DNA of 64,000 nucleotides from an uncultured Ruminococcus sp. (GCA_902793125.1 CADBCC010000006.1:80952-144951); one strand, 5' to 3'; shown: positions 31,327 through 40,965, counted from the first letter of the stretch. Program-made: numbers and translations. Notes: generated by a model not told the origin, from the letters alone.

Positions 31327-32592
31327 ATGAGTTTGCTTATTAAAAACGCGAGAATAATTGATCCGTCCCAATATCTGGATAAAACCGCCGATATTTATAT
31401 CGAAGACGGTAAGATTGCGGGTATCGGCTACTATACGGGCGCCGATAAAATGATTGACGGAAGCGGACTTGTTGCCGCTCCGGGGCTTGTGGATATGCAC
31501 GTCCATCTGCGTGATCCGGGCCAGACCTATAAAGAAGATATTATTTCCGGCTGTAAAGCGGCTGCCGCGGGCGGAGTTACAAGCCTGCTCGCTATGCCGA
31601 ACACAGACCCGACGGTTGATAACGCCGATACCGTGGAATATATTATTAATAAATCCAAAAACGCGGACGCAAAAGTTTACGTTGCCGCGAGCATTACAAA
31701 AGGGCTTAAAAGCGAAGAGCCCACCGATTTAAAAGAGCTTAAAGAAGCGGGAGCTGTCGCGCTTTCAGACGACGGCAGACCTGTTGAAAATACAAAAATT
31801 CTTATTGACGCTATGAAAAAAGCGCCCGAAATCGGGTTGAAGATAACCGCGCATTGCGAGAGCCTTCCGATTGCGAACGGCGGTATAATTAACGAGGGAG
31901 AAATCTCGAGAAAGTTAGGCGTTGTTGGAATACCCGCTTCCGCCGAAGACTGCGGAGCCCAGCGCGAAATTGCCTACGCCGAAGCGTTTAATGTTCCCGT
32001 TCATATCTGCCACGTAAGCACAAAGAATTCGGTCGCTATGATCCGCGACGCTAAAAAACGCGGGGTAAAAGTAACCTGCGAAACCGCGCCGCACTATTTT
32101 TCGTTTACCGAGCAGGAGCTTCTAAGGCGTGACGCCGACTTCCGTATGAATCCTCCGCTAAGGCGCGAGGATGACCGAAAGGCGATAATCGAGGGGCTTC
32201 GCGACGGAACAATTGACGCCGTCGCAACCGACCACGCGCCCCATTCTCCCGAAGAAAAAGATGATTTTGAGAGCGCGATGAACGGCTCAATCGGTATGGA
32301 AACCTCGCTTTCCGCGGGAATAACCAACCTTGTAAAACCGGGATTTCTTTCGATAAGCGACCTTATCCGTAAGATGAGCTGTAACCCCGCGAATATTCTG
32401 AACATTAAAGCGGGCACGTTAGTGGACGGCGCTGCCGCCGATATTGTTCTTTTTAATATGAATGAGAGCTATTTCGTAGATGTAAGCAAGCTCCACGGAA
32501 AAAGCAAAAACTGTCCGTTTAAAGGCAGAGAGCTTTTCGGAAAAGTAAAGTATACGATTTTAAACGGCGAGATTGTTTATAAAGACAGGTAA
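31327..32592 (+). CDS. pyrC: Dihydroorotase (class I)
   Basis: 421 residues from the ATG at 31327 (GAGGTGAG site; the GTG at 31321 lies in it). Metal-binding DMHVHLRDPGQ near 58-68, the AMPNTDP signature near 90, HICHVST near 226 and TDHAPH near 300 identify the enzyme. It closes carbamoyl-aspartate to dihydroorotate in UMP synthesis. pyrF is 1.2 kb downstream with an aldolase-like gene between them. Confidence 0.95.
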   Translation: MSLLIKNARIIDPSQYLDKTADIYIEDGKIAGIGYYTGADKMIDGSGLVAAPGLVDMHVHLRDPGQTYKEDIISGCKAAAAGGVTSLLAMPNTDPTVDNADTVEYIINKSKNADAKVYVAASITKGLKSEEPTDLKELKEAGAVALSDDGRPVENTKILIDAMKKAPEIGLKITAHCESLPIANGGIINEGEISRKLGVVGIPASAEDCGAQREIAYAEAFNVPVHICHVSTKNSVAMIRDAKKRGVKVTCETAPHYFSFTEQELLRRDADFRMNPPLRREDDRKAIIEGLRDGTIDAVATDHAPHSPEEKDDFESAMNGSIGMETSLSAGITNLVKPGFLSISDLIRKMSCNPANILNIKAGTLVDGAAADIVLFNMNESYFVDVSKLHGKSKNCPFKGRELFGKVKYTILNGEIVYKDR

Positions 32593-32747
32593 TTTATTAC
32601 CCGTTCGCTGTTATAAGTTCTCAATTAGCTGATAATAAATCTGTATAGATGAACGTGTCAAAAGTCTCCGGAATTTCATAGGATGTTAAACGTAAAAGGA
32701 GAGTTCATTTTATACAGGAAATTAAAATTTGATTAGGAGTAATAAAA

Positions 32748-33719
32748 ATGTCAAAAGGTAATCTGATGTCCGTACGCCACGATGTTCGTGTGCTTGACGC
32801 TACGCTTCGTGACGGAGGACTTTGCAACGATTTTTTCTTTACAGATGAATTCGTAAAACAGCTTTACAAAGCGAATATAAAAGCAGGCGTGGATTATATG
32901 GAATTCGGATATAAGGCTTCGAAAGATATGTTCCCCGCGGATAAATTCGGAAAATGGAAGTTTTGCGACGACGAGGATATAAGGGCAATTGTCGGCGAGA
33001 ATGATTCTCCGATGAAGATTTCGATTATGGCGGATGTAGGACGCTGTGATTATAAAAACGACATTCGTCCCAAAAACGAAAGTCCTGTCGATTTAATCAG
33101 AGTCGCGACTTACGTCAACGCGGTTCCCGTCGCTGTGGATATGATTGAGCATTTTAATAAGCTCGGTTATGAAACCGCGATAAATATTATGGCAATTTCC
33201 AAGGAAAAAACCGAGGATTTAAAAACCGCGCTCGAAATTTTCGGCGAAAGTCCCGTTGATGTATTTTATATTGTCGACAGCTACGGCGCATATTATCCCG
33301 AGCAGATTCGACGCACATCCCAGCTTTACCTGGAGTACGCCGACAAATACGGCAAGCAGGTCGGTATTCACGCTCATGATAACCAGAGCCTTGCTTTTGC
33401 AAACACTATTGACGCGCTTCAGGAGGGTGTAAGCTTCCTTGACGCCACCGCTATGGGTATGGGCAGAGGCGCGGGTAACTGCCGAAGCGAGCTTTTAATC
33501 GGATTCCTTAAAAATCCTAAGTACAGACCTGAGCCGATTCTCGACCATATTGAGAACCATATGATTGCTCTTAAAGAGCAGGGAGTTCAATGGGGCTTCG
33601 ATATTCCGTATATTATCACAGGCCAAAGAAACAGCCATCCCCGCACGGCTATCGCCTTCCAGAAAGCCCACCGAAAGGACTACAGAAACTTCAGGTTTGA
33701 GCTTTTCGATTTAGATTAA
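32748..33719 (+). CDS. DRE-TIM metallolyase / HMGL-like aldolase
   Basis: 323 residues; TAGGAGT site. LDATLRDGGLCNDFFF near 15 is the DRE-TIM metal-binding signature. HAHDNQSLAFANTIDAL near 205 gives the other metal ligands (HxH). DATAMGMGRGAGN near 235 completes the barrel. Relatives include 4-hydroxy-2-oxovalerate aldolase and isopropylmalate or citramalate synthases, but it lacks the C-terminal regulatory domain. It may act in amino-acid or surface-sugar metabolism. The exact substrate is not readable from sequence. Confidence 0.85.
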   Translation: MSKGNLMSVRHDVRVLDATLRDGGLCNDFFFTDEFVKQLYKANIKAGVDYMEFGYKASKDMFPADKFGKWKFCDDEDIRAIVGENDSPMKISIMADVGRCDYKNDIRPKNESPVDLIRVATYVNAVPVAVDMIEHFNKLGYETAINIMAISKEKTEDLKTALEIFGESPVDVFYIVDSYGAYYPEQIRRTSQLYLEYADKYGKQVGIHAHDNQSLAFANTIDALQEGVSFLDATAMGMGRGAGNCRSELLIGFLKNPKYRPEPILDHIENHMIALKEQGVQWGFDIPYIITGQRNSHPRTAIAFQKAHRKDYRNFRFELFDLD

Positions 33720-33797
33720 CAGCTATACAGGGATTTTATATTTGGTGAATTACATTTCGTTAAGAAACGTCTGCGATGACGAGGAGGAAAAGAGATA

Positions 33798-34724
33798 ATG
33801 GACAGATTAATTGAGAAGATAGTTGAATATCAGAACCCGACGGTTGCGGGACTTGACCCGAAGCTTGAGTATGTGCCCGGGTTTATTAAGGACGAGTGCT
33901 TTAAAAAGTACGGAAAAACTCTTGAGGGCGCGGCCGCGGCTTTGTTTGAGTTCAATAAAGCGCTGATAGACGCGCTTTACGATATAGTTCCCGCGGTTAA
34001 ACCCCAGGCGGCTTACTACGAGATGTACGGCTGGCAGGGCGTTAAAGCGCTCGCCGATACAATCGCCTACGCTAAAAGCAAGGGTATGTACGTAATAACC
34101 GACGGAAAAAGAAACGATATAGGCACAACAATGCAGGCTTACGCCGCGGCGCATTTAGGCGATACAGATATTGATGGCGAAAGCGTTGAGGCTTTCGGTG
34201 CTGACGCGCTTACGGTTAACGGATATTTAGGCTCGGACGGAATAACCCCGCTTCTGAATATTTGCAAGGAAAAGGATAAGAGCATATTCGTGCTCGTAAA
34301 AACCTCCAACCCGAGCTCGGGCGAGCTTCAGGATAAAAAGATTGAAGATAAAACAGTCTACGAAACTATGGGAGCTATGTGCGAAAACTGGGGAGAAGCT
34401 ACCCGCGGAGAGTCCGGCTACAGCGCTGTAGGCGCGGTAGTGGGCGCGACATATCCCGAAATGCTTAAAGAGCTCAGAGAAAAGCTTCCGCATACATTCT
34501 TCTTGGTTCCGGGTTACGGCGCTCAGGGAGGCGGAGCGCAAGACGTTAAATTCGCGTTCGATAAAAACGGAATCGGCGCGGTAATCAACTCCAGCCGCGG
34601 AATTATGTGCGCCTGGAAAAAAGTTGACGGAGCTTGTGAAAAAGACTTCGCGAAAGAAGCGAGAAACGAAGCAATCCGTATGCGTGACGATATAAGAAAT
34701 GTCGTCGGAAAAATGAAAAAATAA
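33798..34724 (+). CDS. pyrF: Orotidine 5'-phosphate decarboxylase (type 2)
   Basis: 308 residues, the size of the longer PyrF subfamily. PTVAGLDPKLEYVP near 14, VKPQAAYYEMYG near 64 and the catalytic signature TDGKRNDIGTT near 98-108, plus LVPGYGAQGGGAQD near 235. It converts OMP to UMP and completes the pathway for which pyrC acts earlier. AGGAGG site. Confidence 0.95.
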   Translation: MDRLIEKIVEYQNPTVAGLDPKLEYVPGFIKDECFKKYGKTLEGAAAALFEFNKALIDALYDIVPAVKPQAAYYEMYGWQGVKALADTIAYAKSKGMYVITDGKRNDIGTTMQAYAAAHLGDTDIDGESVEAFGADALTVNGYLGSDGITPLLNICKEKDKSIFVLVKTSNPSSGELQDKKIEDKTVYETMGAMCENWGEATRGESGYSAVGAVVGATYPEMLKELREKLPHTFFLVPGYGAQGGGAQDVKFAFDKNGIGAVINSSRGIMCAWKKVDGACEKDFAKEARNEAIRMRDDIRNVVGKMKK

Positions 34725-34734
34725 AAGATACGAC

Positions 34735-34772
34735 GGGCGTTGTTTTACGATTTACGCCCGCCGTTGTTATTT
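34735..34772 (+). terminator. Terminator after pyrF
   Basis: GGGCGT and ACGCCC form the stem with a 13-base loop, followed by CGCCGTTGTTATTTTT. Moderate stem, clear T run. Confidence 0.65.
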
Positions 34773-34820
34773 TTACTATAATTTATGCGGTTTACAGGCA
34801 AATTATTAATCGTTAAATCA

Positions 34821-34849
34821 TTGACAATCTTTCATAAAAAGAGTATAAT
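34821..34849 (+). promoter_or_regulatory. Promoter of serC-serA
   Basis: TTGACA, 17-base spacer, TATAAT, 62 bases before serC. Confidence 0.9.
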
Positions 34850-34911
34850 TTTAGAGTTAGTTGAAGTTAATTAATTAAATTTTAAATAATTATGTAAAAG
34901 GAGTAATTGAA

Positions 34912-35994
34912 ATGGCAAGAGTTTATAACTTTTCGGCAGGTCCGGCGGTAATTCCGGAATCTGTACTCAAAGAAGCCGCTGAGGAAATGCTCGATTATAA
35001 GGGCAGCGGTATGTCCGTAATGGAAATGAGCCACCGCTCAAAGTGGTTTGACGATATTATCAAAGAGGCTGAAAAAGACCTCCGCGAGCTTATGAACATC
35101 CCCGAGAACTACAAGGTTCTTTTTGTTCAGGGCGGAGCAAGCCTCCAGTTCGCCGCAATTCCGATGAACCTTATGAAGAACAGAGTTGCCGACTATATCG
35201 TTACAGGCCAGTGGGCTAAAAAAGCTTTCAACGAGGCTAAGATTTACGGTAAGGCTAATAAAATCGCTTCTTCCGAGGATAAGACTTTCTCGTATATCCC
35301 CGACTGCTCAGACCTTCCGATAAGCGAGGACGCCGACTACGTATACATTTGCGAAAATAATACAATCTACGGTACAAAGTTCCACGAGCTCCCGAATACC
35401 AAGGGCAAGCCCCTCGTTTCGGACGTAAGCTCCTGCTTCCTTTCCGAGCCCGTTGACGTATCTAAGTACGGCGTAATTTACGCGGGCGTACAGAAGAACG
35501 CGGGTCCCGCGGGATTACAGGTAGTAATTATCCGCGAGGATTTAATCTCCGACGACGTTTTAGAGGGTACTCCCACAATGATGAAATATAAGACTCAGGC
35601 TGACGCCGGTTCGCTTTATAATACACCTCCCTGCTACGATATTTATATCTGCGGAAAAATCTTTAAGTGGATTAAAGATATGGGCGGCCTCGAGGAAATG
35701 AAGAAATATAACGAAAAGAAAGCCGCTATTCTCTACGATTATCTTGATTCAAGCAAGATGTTCAAGGGAACTGTTGTTAAGAAAGACCGCTCTCTTATGA
35801 ATGTTCCTTTCGTAACAGGCGACGCTGACTTAGACGCTAAGTTCGTTAAGGAAGCGACCGCGGCAGGTTTCGTAAACCTTAAAGGCCACCGTACAGTAGG
35901 CGGTATGAGAGCTTCTATCTACAACGCTATGCCGATTGAGGGCGTAGAAAAGTTAGTTGCGTTTATGAAGAAGTTCGAGGAAGAGAACGCTTAA
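34912..35994 (+). CDS. serC: Phosphoserine aminotransferase
   Basis: 360 residues, full length. VYNFSAGPAVIPESVL at the N-terminus, SVMEMSHRSKWF near 37, FVQGGASLQFAAIP near 71, and the PLP lysine in YAGVQKNAGPAGLQVV near 190 are the family marks. It makes phosphoserine from 3-phosphohydroxypyruvate and glutamate in serine synthesis. AAAGGAG site. Followed by serA in the same direction after 147 bases. Confidence 0.97.
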   Translation: MARVYNFSAGPAVIPESVLKEAAEEMLDYKGSGMSVMEMSHRSKWFDDIIKEAEKDLRELMNIPENYKVLFVQGGASLQFAAIPMNLMKNRVADYIVTGQWAKKAFNEAKIYGKANKIASSEDKTFSYIPDCSDLPISEDADYVYICENNTIYGTKFHELPNTKGKPLVSDVSSCFLSEPVDVSKYGVIYAGVQKNAGPAGLQVVIIREDLISDDVLEGTPTMMKYKTQADAGSLYNTPPCYDIYICGKIFKWIKDMGGLEEMKKYNEKKAAILYDYLDSSKMFKGTVVKKDRSLMNVPFVTGDADLDAKFVKEATAAGFVNLKGHRTVGGMRASIYNAMPIEGVEKLVAFMKKFEEENA

Positions 35995-36141
35995 TAAATT
36001 CGCAATTCGAAATGCGTAATTCGTAATAAAACAATCGAACGCAGATTCTTTCCAATGTATCCAAAACCTGATGTAGACATTAACGTAAGCGGGATATGGA
36101 TTTATGATAGGAACTGCACGGACAGACGAGGAGATATAAAA

Positions 36142-37284
36142 ATGTATAATGTACTTACACTTAACAAAATCTCGCCCAAAGGCACAAGCCGTCTCGGCGA
36201 TAATTATAACGTAGGCGACGCTGTTGAGAATCCGAACGCGGTACTCGTTCGAAGCGCGTCTATGCACGATATGGAAATGCCCGAAAGCCTGCTCGCGATT
36301 GCTCGCTGCGGCGCGGGTACAAATAACATCCCCAAGGATGTATGCGCCGATAAGGGTATCGTTGTTTTCAATACTCCCGGAGCTAACGCCAACGCTGTTA
36401 AAGAGCTCGTACTTGCGGGACTTCTTTTAAGCTCAAGAAAAGTTGTTGAGGGTATTGAGTGGGCTAAGACCTTAAAAGGAAACGGCGACGCTGTAGGCAA
36501 AATGGCTGAAAAAGGAAAAGGCCAGTTCGTAGGCCCCGAAATTATGGGTAAAACTTTAGGTGTAATCGGACTCGGCGCTATCGGTATTTTAGTAGCTAAC
36601 GCAGCCGTAGCTCTCGGAATGAAGGTTATCGGCTACGATCCTTTCCTCTCCGTAGATAACGCTTTAAAGCTTGATCCGTCTATCGAGGTTTTCGGAAATA
36701 TTGACGATGTTATTACAAAGAGTGATTATATCACAGTTCACGTTCCGCTTATGGACGCTACAAGAGATTTAATTGACGCCGACGCAATCGCTAAAATGAA
36801 AGACGGCGTTCGTATCTTAAACTACAGCCGTGACGGTCTTGTAAACGCTCAGGCTGTTTTAGACGGAATAAAGAGCGGTAAGGTCGCTAAATACGTTACC
36901 GACTTCTCAACCGACGAGGTTCTCGCCGAGGAAGGCGTAATCTGCCTTCCGCACTTAGGAGCGTCAACTCCCGAGAGTGAAGAGAACTGCGCTGTTATGG
37001 CGGCTGATCAGGTTAAGGAGTATATAGAAAAAGGTAATATTATAAACTCCGTAAACTATCCTAACGTAACTATGGCGAAGTCGGGCGCGGTTCGCTACTG
37101 CGTACTCTTTAAGACAGCCGAGGACGCTGTAAAGAATATCACAGCTTCCGTTAAGGGCTTAAAGGCAGTTGAAGCGAAAACAAGAGGCGCTTACGGCTAC
37201 GCAATCGCCGACGCTGACGATGACAGCTCTGTTTCCGCTTTGGAAGCTTTAGATGATGTAATCAAGGTAAGAGTTATTAAATAA
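36142..37284 (+). CDS. serA: D-3-phosphoglycerate dehydrogenase
   Basis: 380 residues from the ATG at 36142 (GAGGAG site; the upstream in-frame ATG at 36055 gives a non-homologous extension). NAD-binding GVIGLGAIGILVANAA near 142, LNYSRDGLVN near 226 (substrate and catalytic Arg) and the catalytic His in LPHLGASTPESEENC near 275. The C-terminal 65 residues look like a single ACT-like domain, so serine feedback control is possible. It oxidises 3-phosphoglycerate; SerC uses the product. Confidence 0.95.
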   Translation: MYNVLTLNKISPKGTSRLGDNYNVGDAVENPNAVLVRSASMHDMEMPESLLAIARCGAGTNNIPKDVCADKGIVVFNTPGANANAVKELVLAGLLLSSRKVVEGIEWAKTLKGNGDAVGKMAEKGKGQFVGPEIMGKTLGVIGLGAIGILVANAAVALGMKVIGYDPFLSVDNALKLDPSIEVFGNIDDVITKSDYITVHVPLMDATRDLIDADAIAKMKDGVRILNYSRDGLVNAQAVLDGIKSGKVAKYVTDFSTDEVLAEEGVICLPHLGASTPESEENCAVMAADQVKEYIEKGNIINSVNYPNVTMAKSGAVRYCVLFKTAEDAVKNITASVKGLKAVEAKTRGAYGYAIADADDDSSVSALEALDDVIKVRVIK

Positions 37285-37303
37285 TTTACAATTTAATATT
37301 CGG

Positions 37304-37340
37304 TCGGGAAGACAGCTAAGCGCTGTTTTCCCGTTTTTTT
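37304..37340 (+). terminator. Terminator after serA
   Basis: GGGAAgACAGC pairs with GCTGTtTTCCC around TAAGC, followed by GTTTTTTT. Confidence 0.85.
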
Positions 37341-37441
37341 CTGCGGATAACGTGTCGGCAAAAACTTTATATATACCCTAATATATATAAAAAAATAAAA
37401 TATTTTTTTAAAAAACATAATGTATAGTAATTTAACGGCAC

Positions 37442-37497
37442 TGGTGACACCAACACCCTTAAAGCCCGATTATAACTGACTTTTTTGAGTGTCACCA
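37442..37497. repeat. Inverted repeat TGGTGACAC ... GTGTCACCA in the serA-ATPase gap
   Basis: Two perfect 9-base arms 38 bases apart. The arms include GGTGACA/TGTCACC, the ends of repeat copies A1-A5, but the interior is unrelated. Otherwise the 450-base gap holds the serA terminator, a promoter at 37659 and a 17-codon reading frame with a ribosome site at 37609-37662 (not called). Confidence 0.6.
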
Positions 37498-37658
37498 AAT
37501 TTATTTTTGCCGGCACTTGGCGGCACGGCGCAGAGCGAATATCAAAAAAGCATTTTAAACTTTTCCCGGATTTCCAATACTTTATGGGAATTCAAACGCA
37601 GGAGTGATATGGATGTAAAAACAGAGAATACAGGTAGAGGCGAAGACAATAAAAATTC

Positions 37659-37687
37659 TTGACGAAAAGGGAAAAATGGAGTAAAAT
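37659..37687 (+). promoter_or_regulatory. Promoter of the ATPase operon
   Basis: TTGACG and TAAAAT separated by 17 bases, 46 bases before the ATG at 37733. Confidence 0.7.
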
Positions 37688-37732
37688 ATTATATTAGGTT
37701 AATATGAAAATTTATTCGAATTGAGTGATAAT

Positions 37733-38959
37733 ATGAGCGCTACATACAACGCGCTACTGCGCCTTAATTCGCTCTCGGTATTCAGAAATATCCGCGGGCG
37801 TACGGTAATTAAAAGTTTCGAAAAACTTCTCAGGAGTATGAGTCTTTCTCCCGAGGATTTTTTAAACGCGTACGGAGAATTTTTTAATCTCTTAAGCGAA
37901 AGGAATATGACCGAAAATATTGCCCGCTATATCACTCAGGCGGCGCTTTTTGACGAAAATGTATTTACTGTCGCGGCGGCGGGAAACTGCGCCGACACGC
38001 TTGCTGAGAGCGTTATTAAGGCGGTAAAAGCCGACTGCGAAACAATCCTCAGCATATCTGAAATCAGCGCCGAAGATATTATTAACGGCTATAAGTTTAA
38101 AAGCCAATTAGGCGAAATTGCCGAAGCTCTGCCGAGATGGAAAGCGGGAAAGCCTGTCGATGAATTTAAGGACGGCGTGAATCTCCAAAAGCTATGTAAG
38201 TTCTATAAAGACAACGGCTTCGGAATTTACGCAAGATATAAAGCGTTTATCTGGCGCGACGGCGATATTAACCCCGTCGGCCATCCCGATAAAATCGAGA
38301 TAGCTTCCTTTATAGGCTACGAAAAAGAACGTAAGAAGGTATTGGATAATACGAAAGCCTTTTTGGAGGGGAAAAGCTGCAACAACTGTCTGCTGTACGG
38401 CGATATGGGTACGGGTAAAAGCTCGACCGTTAAAGCCGTGGGAAATCTTTTTAGAAAAGACGGGCTGAGAATTGTTGAAATGCCCAAGGAAAGGCTTATG
38501 GATTTTCCGCTTCTGATTGAAAAAATCGCGTTAAATCCGATGAAGTTTATTGTGTTTGTCGATGACCTTTCTTTCCAGAGCCAGGATAAGAACTACACTT
38601 CTCTTAAAGCCGTTTTAGAGGGCGGCTTGGCGGCTAAGCCCGATAACGCGCTTATTTACGCTACTTCGAACCGCCGCCACCTTATTAAGGAAAGCTGGGC
38701 TGACCGCGATACGGACGATATAAACCGCCGTGATAATATGCAGGAAACTTTGTCGCTTTCCGACCGTTTCGGACTTTCCGTTTATTTCGGAAATCCGGAT
38801 AAAAAAGATTACCTCGAAATCGTGTTTAAGCTCGCCGAAAAAGCGGGAGTCAATATGGATGAAACCGAGCTTTCGGTTTTAGCCGAGCGTTTCGCGCTTA
38901 CAAAAGGCGGACGTTCGCCGAGATGCGCGAAACAGTTTATTGAGTCGCTGGGAGGTTAA
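37733..38959 (+). CDS. DUF815 AAA+ ATPase
   Basis: 408 residues from the ATG at 37733 (weak GAGTGAT site; an in-frame TTG at 37721 is possible). A helical N-terminal half of about 190 residues is followed by an AAA core: Walker A GDMGTGKSS near 218, Walker B FIVFVDDLSF near 265, sensor YATSNRRHL near 303. This is the DUF815 family, common in Firmicutes and of unknown role. It begins a run of tightly packed genes: the next starts 2 nt after its stop. Confidence 0.88.
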   Translation: MSATYNALLRLNSLSVFRNIRGRTVIKSFEKLLRSMSLSPEDFLNAYGEFFNLLSERNMTENIARYITQAALFDENVFTVAAAGNCADTLAESVIKAVKADCETILSISEISAEDIINGYKFKSQLGEIAEALPRWKAGKPVDEFKDGVNLQKLCKFYKDNGFGIYARYKAFIWRDGDINPVGHPDKIEIASFIGYEKERKKVLDNTKAFLEGKSCNNCLLYGDMGTGKSSTVKAVGNLFRKDGLRIVEMPKERLMDFPLLIEKIALNPMKFIVFVDDLSFQSQDKNYTSLKAVLEGGLAAKPDNALIYATSNRRHLIKESWADRDTDDINRRDNMQETLSLSDRFGLSVYFGNPDKKDYLEIVFKLAEKAGVNMDETELSVLAERFALTKGGRSPRCAKQFIESLGG

Positions 38960-38961
38960 TT

Positions 38962-39852
38962 ATGTTTAAAAAGTTTTTAGCCCCGGCGCTTGCGCTTATG
39001 ATTGCCGTGTGTTCGTTAACGCTCGGCTCCTGTTCCGATAAAGCCGAGTATCCCGTAACTGTTGACGGGGTGAATATAAACGCCGAACCCCAGAATATCG
39101 TTGTGCTCGATAAAAACCTTGCCGATATAATTATTTGTATAGGTTATGTTGAAAAGTTAGCGGGAAGAAGCGACGATGTAAACCAAAAAGGTATGCACGT
39201 TGTTCCGAGCGTCGGAAAAGCGGACGAGGCGGACGCCGCGTCAATAAAAAAGCTTAAACCCGACGTTGTTTTTGCGGATAATAAGCTCAGCAAAAAAACA
39301 GCTTCCTCGCTTACAAAAAGCGGAATCCCCGTTATAAAGATTAACAAGGTTCATATTCCGAAGGAACTTAAAAAAGTTTATGAAAAAATAGGCGCAGTTC
39401 TCGGCGGAAGGTTCAGAGGACTTTCAAAAGCCAAAAAGGCATATAAGGATCTTTACGAGGATTTAACCGATATTAAAGATATTATCAGCGATAAGAAAAT
39501 CGTAAAAACCGTCTGTTATCTTTACAGCGATGACGGAGAAATAAAAACTTTAGTCGGCGGAAAATGGGAAGCCCAGGTGCTTGGATTTACGGGCGCCGTT
39601 AATGTTTTCGGAAGTTTTAATAAAGAAAAATTAGACTTAAAAAAGCTTGCCGTCTCAAACCCCGACTTCATTTTCTGCGACAATAAAAAGATTATAAAAA
39701 AGCTTAACGGAATAAAAAAGCTTAAAAAACTTTCCGCTCTTAAAAATAATACGCACGTTATTAAATTCGACGAAATATCTATGCAGGGCGATACCGCGCT
39801 CGAAGCGCTGGAAAAAATGCTCAGGCATATGTACCCGGAGGATTTTAAATAA
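38962..39852 (+). CDS. ABC transporter substrate-binding lipoprotein (BtuF/FhuD-like)
   Basis: 296 residues. The lipoprotein signal ends LGSC (Cys at 24). The mature protein has the type III periplasmic-binding layout: NIVVLDKNLADIIICIGYVEKLAGRSDD near 42, LKPDVVFADNK near 97, a long linking helix, then SNPDFIFCDNKK near 233. Such proteins bind cobalamin, haem or siderophores; there is no permease or ATPase gene next to it, so its partner lies elsewhere. Its stop overlaps the next start. Confidence 0.85.
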   Translation: MFKKFLAPALALMIAVCSLTLGSCSDKAEYPVTVDGVNINAEPQNIVVLDKNLADIIICIGYVEKLAGRSDDVNQKGMHVVPSVGKADEADAASIKKLKPDVVFADNKLSKKTASSLTKSGIPVIKINKVHIPKELKKVYEKIGAVLGGRFRGLSKAKKAYKDLYEDLTDIKDIISDKKIVKTVCYLYSDDGEIKTLVGGKWEAQVLGFTGAVNVFGSFNKEKLDLKKLAVSNPDFIFCDNKKIIKKLNGIKKLKKLSALKNNTHVIKFDEISMQGDTALEALEKMLRHMYPEDFK

Positions 39853-40403
39853 TGGCGCATCCTATTAAACATTTTCTTACAATAACGCGCCACCGCCATA
39901 AAGTAATCGCTAACTGTTTTCGCGCGGGAATACCTTTAAGAGGGCTTCTGCACGACCTTTCCAAATACAGCCCGACCGAGTTTATCCCGGGAGCGAAGTA
40001 TTATTTAGGCGACCGCTCCCCGAACGAGGGAGAGCGCGAGGATTACGGTTACTCAAAGGCGTGGATGCACCATAAAGGAAGAAACCGCCACCATTTTGAA
40101 TATTGGACGGACTATGACTTTGTGACCAAAAGGATGTCGGGAGTGCGTATGCCGAAAAAATATCTTATCGAAATGTTTTGCGACCGCGTCGCGGCGAGTA
40201 AGATATATAATAAGGAAAATTACACCGACTCAAAACCGCTCGAGTATTTTTTAAGAGCAAAAGACCACCGTATTTCGGTGATTAACGAAACTACTTCGGA
40301 CGAAATTGAATTTCTGCTTCGTATGCTTGAGGAAAAAGGCGAAAAAGAAACTTTCCGATATATAAGAAAGATGAGGAGAAAAGATAATGTCAAAGGTGAA
40401 TGA
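39852..40403 (+). CDS. DUF5662-like, histidine-rich HD-type protein
   Basis: 183 residues; ATG overlaps the upstream stop. HRHKVI near 14, LLHDLSKY near 31, then WMHHKGRNRHHFEYW near 70 provide a cluster of histidines and aspartates as in HD-like metal sites, matching the DUF5662 family. Enzymatic activity is unknown. Its end overlaps the next gene by 17 bases, so the operon continues. Confidence 0.8.
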   Translation: MAHPIKHFLTITRHRHKVIANCFRAGIPLRGLLHDLSKYSPTEFIPGAKYYLGDRSPNEGEREDYGYSKAWMHHKGRNRHHFEYWTDYDFVTKRMSGVRMPKKYLIEMFCDRVAASKIYNKENYTDSKPLEYFLRAKDHRISVINETTSDEIEFLLRMLEEKGEKETFRYIRKMRRKDNVKGE

Positions 40404-40878
40404 TACAATCAACGCTATGACTGAGTATTTTCGCGGAGATGTAAAACGTATTCAGCATTTTATGAAGGTATATACAATCGCGCGTACAATAGGTCTTAAT
40501 GAACACCTGCCTGATGATGTACAGTATCTGCTTGAGATTGCCGCTATTACCCACGATATAGGGATTAAAGTCAGCGAGGAAAAATACGGCTCATCCCTCG
40601 GAGAACTCCAGGAGCAGGAAGGCCCCGCCGAGGCGGAGAAGCTTTTGGACAGGCTCGGATTTGAGGAGGAGTTTATAGATATGGTTTGCTACCTTATAGC
40701 GAATCACCATACATATAAGGGAATCGACAACGCGCCCTACCGTATTTTAGTCGAAGCGGATTTCCTTGCGAATATTTATGAGGACCATATAAGTCTGGAA
40801 CTCGCTAAAAACGTAAAAAATAAAGTTTTCCGTACAAAATCCGGGATAAAAATGTTTGAGCAGATGTACGGAGTTTAA
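40387..40878 (+). CDS. HD-domain phosphohydrolase
   Basis: 163 residues; AAAGAT preceded by a purine-rich site within the upstream gene. RIQHFMKVYTIARTIG near 21, AAITHDIGIKVSE near 53 and LIANHHTYKGID near 103 are the H...HD...H...D metal ligands. Small stand-alone HD proteins hydrolyse phosphoesters or nucleotides; the substrate is unknown. Last gene of the ATPase operon. Confidence 0.87.
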   Translation: MSKVNDTINAMTEYFRGDVKRIQHFMKVYTIARTIGLNEHLPDDVQYLLEIAAITHDIGIKVSEEKYGSSLGELQEQEGPAEAEKLLDRLGFEEEFIDMVCYLIANHHTYKGIDNAPYRILVEADFLANIYEDHISLELAKNVKNKVFRTKSGIKMFEQMYGV

Positions 40879-40936
40879 GCGTTAAATCCACGCGTAATTT
40901 ATTTTAAATTAAGAATAAAAATTTTTAAAAAATCTA

Positions 40937-40965
40937 TTGACAATTTTTTATCATAGTGATATAAT
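40937..40965 (+). promoter_or_regulatory. Promoter of the 5S rRNA gene
   Basis: Perfect TTGACA, 17-base spacer, perfect TATAAT, about 27 bases before the rRNA. Confidence 0.9.

Noticed and set aside
37609-37662. 17-codon frame with AGGAGTGAT site upstream of the ATPase gene
   Set aside because: Too short and without other support; may be a remnant or leader peptide.
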